Part shown: piece after piece, positions 56,488 through 64,000 of the stretch
Numbering within the stretch: the stretch's first letter is position 1
How the letters are laid out: each line of letters begins with the position of its first letter
NCBI RefSeq assembly: GCF_963678975.1
Contig: NC_089280.1
Location: forward strand, 13,653,280 to 13,717,279
Length of the DNA: 64,000 nt
DNA from: Dysidea avara
Taxonomy: Eukaryota > Porifera > Demospongiae > Dictyoceratida > Dysideidae
Direction: 5' to 3'
Made by a program: the position numbers and the translations under genes
Notes under the pieces: generated by a model
Told to the model about the DNA's origin: nothing
What the model saw: the letters and a program-made list of their open reading frames with translations, nothing else
Database searches by the model: none

Positions 56488-58268
56488 GTTTTTCAGTTCG
56501 GCTGGAAACGTGAAATTACTGTTTAAGACAAAGCAATACTAATTGTTGAGCAGCTACTCCTACGGATGTGTCATCCTACGCATCTTACACATTATTTCGT
56601 GTGGCCATGCACATACGTACCACACAAATATGATAATCAGATTTCACACATGATTGTAATAATAATTAAATCCGGTACCTATCAAATACTCCACTGCAGA
56701 GCTTACAATAAATACTAGAAGTCATTCTGGATCCCAGCCTCAGTATGTGTGTGTGTGTGTGTGTGTGTGTGTCACAGTGTGTTTGCAACACTTTATGGCT
56801 CATCTAAAATGACAGCTGCCTGCAACAGAAATTAGTAATATGTAACTACATACATAATGAGAGTTTACACTATCCACAGATGGGGATACTGAATTTTCTG
56901 CATCACTTTAATGTTGAGACATTTACACGGTGTACAATTCAAATGAAATCACCACACCACACATTATGAAAGTAGCCTATATATAGTTGGCCACAAAACT
57001 ACTTAAAGGTCATGTTATTTACCACAACATACTTTGAACAGTACATACACAGTAAAGTAACCATAACATATCTTATCATGAGGTTTACACAATACGCAAG
57101 TGTTCAAAAGTCTACATGAGTATGAATTAGCTGCTCTAGCTGGGATGAACTACTTAAAGCAATGGTTTTAAGGTGATATTTGAGAAACAGCACACTAACA
57201 CACTATAGTTGTGTATGCTCAATAGGTAGAGTATTGATTGTCAATCTCAGAAATATATAGCACACCCCATACCAAGTGTCACCATCATAGGAGCTCAGAT
57301 AATGGAGCAGTCGCAAGTTAAACGTACATCATCATTTTGTGCGAGGGAATTAAGAAATTTTTTCAGTATTAAAAATCTTGGATACTGGAATGTCTAATAC
57401 AGGTCTACTGTATTCGCCAATACACTTGAAATTCACATTATTATAAATTTGGTATACTATTGTGAATTAGTAGAGGTGTACCAATACATAAACTTACTGA
57501 CATTGTGATAACTGATATACTGTAAATGACAAAAGTTTGGTGTGACTTAAGTTTGGCGAATCAGCATGCAAAACAGGTTGGCGGAAGTTTGGCAATTCAC
57601 CATACAGTCAATACTGATTAATATATACTGTATAGCTAATTTGCAAATAGGCAAATTTCCTTAATCCTTGTCGTTTACAGTATTGGCAATAATGCGTTTC
57701 AGTCAGCTACATCTGAACATCAAATTATTAAGTAGTGTAGAGACTAATTGAATATGAGTAAAAGAGAAGTATCACGTACTTCACTCAGGCTTTTTGGACC
57801 AGCCCACAAAATTGTGGTAAACATACAGTTCTCATCTTTGCATATAAAAACATACGTTCACTAAATACAATGTAGACAAAACATTTATCATATTCCACTT
57901 ACAGAGTGTAGGTACTACCTGTGAGTATTAGATGCACAAAAATTATTCAATGTACTCTACCGGATCCCATAAGCACTACATGTGTGTGTCTTGCAGTGTT
58001 TAAGAGTCAATGACTCTAAACATGTGAATGCAAATACATGTACCTGCATGTTCACTATGTGAATACATACACAGAGACACAAATGCATGCATACACGTGC
58101 ATATAAACTGTGACTGATTATGGCAAATGTATTGTAGTGTAGCAAACTAAATACCCTACTTAAAACACTTACTTTCACAAATACTTTATATTTCTACAAA
58201 CAAATTTGCATATATATGTTACCATATTCAGGGAGAAAGCATACCATAAATTTCTAATAAAAAATGTT
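56488..58268. other. Intergenic stretch between DEG/ENaC B and XRCC4
   Basis: No gene seen. It should contain the DEG/ENaC B promoter (right side of 56488) and the XRCC4 3' UTR. A (TG)13 microsatellite is at 56746-56772 and a MITE at 57520-57680. Confidence 0.5.
57520..57680. mobile_element. Short Tc1/mariner-type MITE (TA target site)
   Basis: Ends CTGTAAATGACAA and TTGTCGTTTACAG flanked by TA. The interior carries AAGTTTGGTGTGAC and GCATGCAAAACAGG, strings also found at about 10160-10220, so a diverged relative lies there. 161 bp. Confidence 0.75.
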
Positions 58269-59312
58269 TTACATCTTGTCTAAAAGATCATCTGCTTCAA
58301 GAGAAGAATTCGAAGAAGCATTAGAAGTGGATCTAGTTGGTCGAGTGACCCCAGTGGGAGCTTTCTTCACCACCACCTTTTCAACTGGTCTGGAAATTAC
58401 CAGTGGCTTTGCTGGTGGTTTCTTAACTTCCCTCTTTCGTCGTCTCTTCACTGGTGGTGAACTGACCTCCTTAGAGCTTCCACCAAGAAGACTTGACAAA
58501 GTAGCATCCACTGATTCATCTTCAACAATTGCACACAACATACAATAAACCAGCAAAATTTGACATTTATTTTACTATACTGTACGTACCTGTGATCTTT
58601 GACACAGGAGAAGGAATTCGATCTTTATTATCAGCAGGTGCCTTTTCATCATCAGTGGTGGCATCACTATCATTATTACGCGTATTGTTTTCTTTAGCGC
58701 TTGCAACCATTGTCACCTGTCTGGCTTTGAGATGTTGATTCTCTTCAACAAGTGTCTTGGTTTGGTCACTAAGCACTCTAATTTTTGCTTTCTTATCATT
58801 TAAAACTAATTTGAATTACTGTACAAATCTGATTCTAAATCTTCCTTTAAAATGGCACACTGTTCAAGTTTTTCAAGTGCCCTGAATTTTTCCTTCTTAA
58901 GGATTTCTACTTTCTTTGTCAATCCATTGATTTCCTCTTTCAGACCTAAAATATTTTCAACAGCAAACTCTAGCATTGAAGATATGGTTGGTGATGATTG
59001 CTGAAGTGTCACCAAACCAATTTGAAATTTCACGTTCTCTTCTATAATAAGTTTCTTCCATACAAACACCAGATCACTCGATGAATTGACATTAGTGCTA
59101 TAAGTCAACGTTTCATGCACACTCTGAGAAAGGGCACTGAGGGACTGATCTATAAAACTACTAAAAGATAGTTTTACATCTTTTGCCATTGATTGTAGTG
59201 ATACATAAGGAAACATACTACTCCATGTTTGGTTACCATTAGATGCTGTCAAGCATAGCGTGCCCCCTTCATACACGGATAGTATGTACAGTGTGGAGCA
59301 AGATCCCTCTGT
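58269..59312 (-). CDS. XRCC4: XRCC4 homologue (non-homologous end joining), with one apparent frameshift
   Basis: XRCC4 scaffolds DNA ligase IV in nuclear double-strand-break end joining. Exons seen: 59312-58590 and 58519-58269, a 70-bp intron. Order: an N-terminal head domain (STLYILSVYEGGTLCLTASN), a long coiled coil (LGLKEEINGLTKKVEILKKE, then KLEQCAILKEDLESDLYS), the ligase-binding stretch (LNDKKAKIRVLSDQTK), an acidic DATTDDE resembling the CK2/FHA-docking site of XRCC4, a basic NLS (KRRRKR) and a conserved C-terminus (EADDLLDKM; compare EDLFDEI in human). Near 58816 the frame shifts by one base: the DNA reads AGTAATTC where AGTAAATTC would continue LYSKF into LVLNDKK. No intron fits there (only 14 nt). 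It may be a sequencing error in an A run, an allele or a real lesion. The first 10-15 residues lie in a 5' exon I could not fix; the acceptor is at 59313. Confidence 0.85.
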
Positions 59313-62300
59313 CTATAACTTTATTAGAGTTTGATTGGGGATTCACTTTCTGTCTCCATTTTCCTATAACACAAGAAATCAGAAAGTATCTTTATACTTT
59401 CTCAAGCCATATACTTGCCTCAGTTCTATGTCTTTTTTTGCACCCTCCGTATGTATGCATGTGTGTGTAGTGTACGTAAATTACAAGAATATCTAATTAC
59501 AACTTCACAACAACCAAACTTGCACTGCATGAGCTGTGCCATACAGTGTGATACACAGATTACTCATGTATTCCCTGCCTAGGAATGTATAATCTAGCTA
59601 GTAAGTAATTGATCATTAAGCACTATTTGTACAACAAGCTGTTCCTATATAGTTTATGGATAAACATCTGTTGCAACTTTGTAGGTGAAGAATCCTCATG
59701 ATCATATGTATGCATAGTACATCAAATTAGAGATAAGGCAGGTACTGAATGTTTAAACAGGGAATACAGTGGAACCTGGAATACAATGGAACCCTGTAAA
59801 CAAACATACAATCCACACATACACATTTACTGCACAAACGAGTGGCTAGTGGCTACTTTGATTGCAGAGGTGATTTTCGAACAGTTCTTGATTCATAATG
59901 CAGTGTAATAGGTTGAACGCAGCTGTCAGTGAAGCGTAATGAACACTTTTAGATGATAATTCATAGCTGGGGAAGAGGCACCATTATAAATGCATGCATG
60001 GGTTCACCAGTCATTGTTTAATTTTGTTTTACAAGTATACAAAAAATTTGGAATTTAGGGACCATAGCATATTGATAAAAAGTACTGTAACTAGCTGGAA
60101 TAGTGCACGATATTAAATCACAGTAAAACAATAAGAAGTGTTATATCCCTACTGTTCATTTCCACTATGGAATCTTGAGCATATAACACTTCTTATTGTC
60201 ATGTGATTTAATATCATGCACTACTCCAGCTTGTTTCTGTGCTTTTTATCAATGTGCTATGGTCCCTACTCCAGTTGAAAATTCCAAATTTTTTGTCTAC
60301 TTGTATATAATATTTTTTGTCTACTTGTATATAATATTATACAGATTCACAGTATCTTTGATGATTCTTGTAGTAAAAAACAAGTTAAAAGAAAGCCTCA
60401 AAGCCAGCCATAGACTGGTTTTGGGGTTAGCAGTTACAAAAAGAAGTACTGCAATGATGCTAATGCCAATTATTTTTAATGATTGACACCCCTATGGTAG
60501 GAGCCAAGGGTCTGAAACTCCCATATATCTGCAGGTGAAAGTGACCTCCCTTGTTCTACGTGCAGTATTTAAATAATGAAATATTTAAAATGTGTTTGAG
60601 CGACCATAAATATTTAGAGTCTATGCCAATTGTTACCGTATACCTTTATTATACAGCAGCTTCCTTGATTTAAATAGTCTCACATGGCCAGATTTACTAT
60701 AGGGCAAGAAATTTTTTTGGATTGCCAAAACTGATGTGGTAAAATGATTTTCCTGGAACAAATTTTCGTGGTGTAGAGTGATATTATCAATCTCCGCACA
60801 ACTTGTACAAGAGCTGTATAATAGTTAATTTTGTGTATAAGATCAGATGTCTGCGAAATTGATGAATTGTATCCCACAAATGTGTGACACTCATTAATCT
60901 TGTGGCTAGGCATTTATAATCCCCAATCAATAAGTGCCACATGCTACTTTTTTCAAGTTCCAGTAGCTATATGGTGTATCAAATAGCATTCCTGCAAGCA
61001 TGATGAACAAAGTGACTGAAAAGATAGCTTGCAAAATATCAATAATGTGGCTTTGTAAAGCCTTATGACAAAACCTGGTATATATACACCATCCCCTTTG
61101 CACTGAAAGGAAGGTGGGAGGTATAGTAATGCATTGCCAACACTACTCACACTAGGATTGGTGTTGGCCTTATTTGAGTTATTTTATATTTTGTGTAGCA
61201 TCAGTGGAAAGGGCAGTAAGTCATGAAATAAGATTCATCAAAGCCATAAGTTTCTCTCATGATTGATGGCCACAAAATTAGTGAACTATAATTAGCAAAT
61301 GTGTTTTGTAAGTTGGCTTGTTGCTCATGATTGGAATGGCTGGCTATTCATTGTGAATAGTGCCTGTGTACAAAGTATCAGTATTGAATTGATATCAGCC
61401 TTTTTTCATCTAATATGCATCAGTATCAGACTGCATGGTGGTGAAAAAGTGGCATCGGTGCTTCATTAGTCAGAGGTGCTACATATATATAGTATGTAAC
61501 ATTTATGGAATTACATAAAGATTTACGAATATTGTAGTATACGGTGATTTACAATTAGATGGCATTTTTAGAGTTAGTGAAGCTGAGGAAGATTGTAAGG
61601 GAGTTTCGGACCCTTGATAGGAGCAGACTAAAGTGTAAAACATGGCTGAATTGCACATATTATTACACCATCGTGTCACTTATAGTTGTAGGCTGGTAGC
61701 TTGTATTAGAAGGTTGGACTTACTTTATAACGTAATGAACAAATCTAATATGTAATTATATTACTAGTTACAGCTAGCCCTCAAAGTAACAAATAATATG
61801 TAACTTGTTACTTTTTCCTGTGAGTACTATGTAACTGTAGTGTGTTTCATGGAATTTAAGAGTAATATGTAATGAGTTACATTTTTAGAGTATTACGACC
61901 CCAACTCTGTGTACTTGAAGTATTAGATGAAGTTGTTTTTCAATAATCATGCAACTCTCCACTAAGATCAGATTTGCTAGCAGGTCTCTAACCAAACAGT
62001 TATCTAATTCTCTTTTGTGACCTTTACATACAATTGAAAAATTACTTTCTCATTAGGTAGCTAAATATCTATTGCTTGAGGGATGATTTCAAAACCTTTT
62101 AACAAAACCATTAAATTTGAAATCCCATTAAATAAGTGGGGGTATATGCATGAAGTTCTGCGCAATGGACAGAGAGACCAAGGAATTAGACCTGTTGCAG
62201 ATTTGTAGCAAAGTTCACAGCAGCAACTACATATTTTATGAGCATTGACACCTTCTTAGAAGAATGATCTCTAAAAAGGACCCTTCTACATGCATGTATC

Positions 62301-62508
62301 CTGCATGCACATATATGTATATATATATATAGGTATAGATGAGTATTTTTACTGAATTTACAATTTTTATTGAAATACTGTACCAATTGAATTGGGGATA
62401 TCTCATACATGCACAATGTTGGGCTGTTGGCAAACTCTTGCTGAAAATGGCTAGTGTGTGTATAATACAAAGAAAGGAGAATGCATGTAACATAATATCC
62501 CACTGCAG
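59313..62508. other. XRCC4 upstream region and left part of duplication block 2
   Basis: The XRCC4 5' exon and promoter should lie at about 59330-59500. From 59845 the sequence follows block 1. No LTO1 exon 1 is present. AT microsatellite near 62318-62335. Confidence 0.5.
60042..60290. repeat. Inverted repeat with roughly 105-bp arms
   Basis: The left arm (60042-60148) and right arm (60177-60290) share, in inverse order, GGACCATAGCA, TTGATAAAAAG, ACTAGCTGGA/TCCAGCTTGT, GATATTAAATCACA and AATAAGAAGTGTTATAT. Block 1 has only one arm at the matching place (51170-51265), so the second arm arose after duplication. Confidence 0.8.
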
Positions 62509-63022
62509 ATTCTGCAAGGAGGGTTATGAAGCTGGTTTGGATGACGGTAGGCAGAAAGGATTAGCTGAAGGATTTGCTGCTGCCTAGCAACAAGGATGCA
62601 AGTTAGGAGAAGAGGTACATAAATTTCTTAGCAATTAATTCCTTGGTTCTAGATTGGCTTCTTTAGAGGATTTGCGGAAAGTTGGCTAGAAACTCTAACC
62701 TCTGGTACTTCTAATCTTTTACTGGATGATAGGAAACTCAATAGTTCTACAACTGAAAAGAATTTTGTAATAACTTTTATTATAGAGTATATATATAGTA
62801 TAGTCCGCTTTGTTAAAGCAACTTCAGAAAATGGCTGGAGGCTTTGAAATATGTAATATAAATATAGATGCATTCACCACAGAACTATCAAAGATCATGC
62901 AGAGCTAAGTGTAAACAGGTAACAATATTTTACAATGTGCTTTCCCTTCCCATATAATATAGGTAGTAACACAAATGGGATTGAAACAGTTTGATTTTGG
63001 GAAAAATGAGTTGTCATTTTGA
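62509..63022 (+). pseudogene. Broken LTO1 copy, exons 2-5 only
   Basis: Counterparts of LTO1 exons 2 (62509-62614), 3 (from 62653), 4 (to 62918) and 5 (62963-63022) lie in order. Exon 1 is absent from the block. In exon 2 the GGC TGG codons of the parent read GCC TAG, an in-frame stop within the GX3 array. The exon 3 donor is lost (CTCAAGTTAG became CTCAATAG), and exon 4 has an insertion giving KIMQS and a stop. The last exon still ends LSF. It is a by-product of the segmental duplication. Confidence 0.9.
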
Positions 63023-63520
63023 TAGTCTGTGACTGAATAAGGCAGGTTCAGCTATTCAAGGCTTGATGCAGTGAAAACCAACATTTGAAATGTGTGAATG
63101 TATATAATTATAACACGTACCATGCACAGACTTCTAACATGGTTCTCTTATTACTTGTTGTTAAGCTTATAATAACAGAACATAATTCATTATGTCCGTT
63201 GTTACTTGCTGCTGTTATGCATGTTTGTAGCATAACAAATTTTCTATCCCATTGTCAAATGTAAAAAAACTAGGAGTATTTAGTAGTTAATAAATCCTGG
63301 AAATGGAAGTCAAACCCCTTAAAGTGTGGGATAGAAGAGTTAGTTACTCCACACCTGCACTTGTAAGACATCTATAATCACACTTCAGCCTCGGGTTGAT
63401 TTGATAACAACGATATCCTACTCAATGTATGGTGATGTTTAATTATAATGTAATTGGGTGAGACTGCATGATTAACAAGTGAATATAATGACATTACAAA
63501 GAATCATAATTTATGCAAAG

Positions 63521-64000
63521 CTAGCGACGATTATCAGTATCAGCAGGATACAAAACCCCAAGGCAAACTTCCATAAACTCAAATAAAGTTAAGAAGCCAG
63601 CACCTGTAAACAGTCCCAAATGACCACCAAAATCAGCAATATACTGGGACGCTTGATACTCCAGGGTCTCTGTATATTTTGACAGTGTTAGTTCATTGTA
63701 ATAAATAGTGATCTTGAGGAAGTTTTCTCTAAAGAACTCTAGTGTTCCATTTTCATTGAAACGTGTAACATTGTGTTCGCTATCATAAGTAAGAACAAAG
63801 TCTGGTAATGATGTTTGATTATTGAGTGCACCTGTTCTTTCTAGAAGTGCTGGATAGTGTTGAGAAGGATATACAGAGTAAGATAGTTCATGTTTATAGG
63901 ACTCGGGAATTTCACAAGGTATTGGACAATCACACTGGGTGTATGAAAAATTCTTTGAGGCATTGGGGAAACAAAAGGCGGTCTTATTTGGACCACAAAC
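63521..64000 (-). CDS. DEG/ENaC family cation channel subunit C (3' part, cut by window end)
   Basis: The last 159 codons are visible and fully open: CDCPIPCEIPESYKHELSYS, a Ser/Asn-rich segment with an N-E-N-G-T site, FLKITIYYNEL, YIADFGGHLGLF, TM2 with GAG in the selectivity tract, and the end ADTDNRR. Ends and substitutions are closer to B than to A, as expected from block duplication, with some A-like residues (MEVCLGVLYPAD). The upstream part lies outside the window, so whether the whole gene is intact is unknown. Confidence 0.9.
   Translation of the reverse strand, partial: VCGPNKTAFCFPNASKNFSYTQCDCPIPCEIPESYKHELSYSVYPSQHYPALLERTGALNNQTSLPDFVLTYDSEHNVTRFNENGTLEFFRENFLKITIYYNELTLSKYTETLEYQASQYIADFGGHLGLFTGAGFLTLFEFMEVCLGVLYPADTDNRR

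Larger units (their letters stand above)
59845..64000. repeat. Segmental duplication, block 2
   Basis: Collinear copy of 50948-54930, cut by the window end. It differs by a foldback structure at 60042-60290, local indels, a broken LTO1 copy and an intact-looking DEG/ENaC C fragment. Confidence 0.85.

Overview
The window is eukaryotic, AT-rich and intron-bearing, and its gene content is animal: a C2H2 zinc-finger gene, SETD4, LTO1 (ORAOV1), XRCC4, at least three DEG/ENaC channel genes and three mucin-like single-pass membrane proteins. Several introns are very short (34-150 bp) beside a few of about 5 kb, and short inverted-repeat transposons are dense. That mix fits an early-branching animal, and I would guess a demosponge, but this is an inference from gene content and not an identification.

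Layout. 1-2.0 kb: no gene seen. 2.0-3.7 kb (-): zinc-finger gene. 4.9-8.2 kb (-): mucin-like receptor M1, four exons. 8.3-15.3 kb: no confident gene, repeats including a clean hAT-type MITE. 15.3-21.7 kb (-): SETD4, 13 coding exons traced in phase. A probable bidirectional promoter at 21.7-21.9 kb separates it from receptor M2 (23.2-24.7 kb, +). 24.7-33.6 kb: LINE tail, MITEs, a promoter-like E-box cluster and a probable long 5' UTR intron. 33.6-42.0 kb (+): receptor M3, with a huge 45-bp minisatellite in its ectodomain and a 5.3-kb intron full of repeats. 42-46.5 kb: repeats. 46.5-48.5 kb (+): DEG/ENaC A. 48.6-53.9 kb (+): LTO1, starting only 84 bp after the channel stop. 54.5-56.5 kb (-): DEG/ENaC B. 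58.3-59.3 kb (-): XRCC4. 59.8 kb to the end: a second, diverged copy of the 50.9-54.9 kb block, holding a broken LTO1 copy and the 3' part of DEG/ENaC C.

How the genes relate. XRCC4 (DNA end joining), LTO1 (Fe-S insertion into ABCE1) and SETD4 (lysine methylation) are unrelated housekeeping genes with no shared pathway. The other two sets are local families: three mucin-like receptors sharing a G-rich membrane segment and a YxxPhi motif at or near the C-terminus, and a DEG/ENaC cluster that grew partly by segmental duplication. The clearest unexplained signal is a short palindromic motif (core CTCTATTAGAGTA) that recurs about 20 times in unrelated repeats and in apparently unique DNA.
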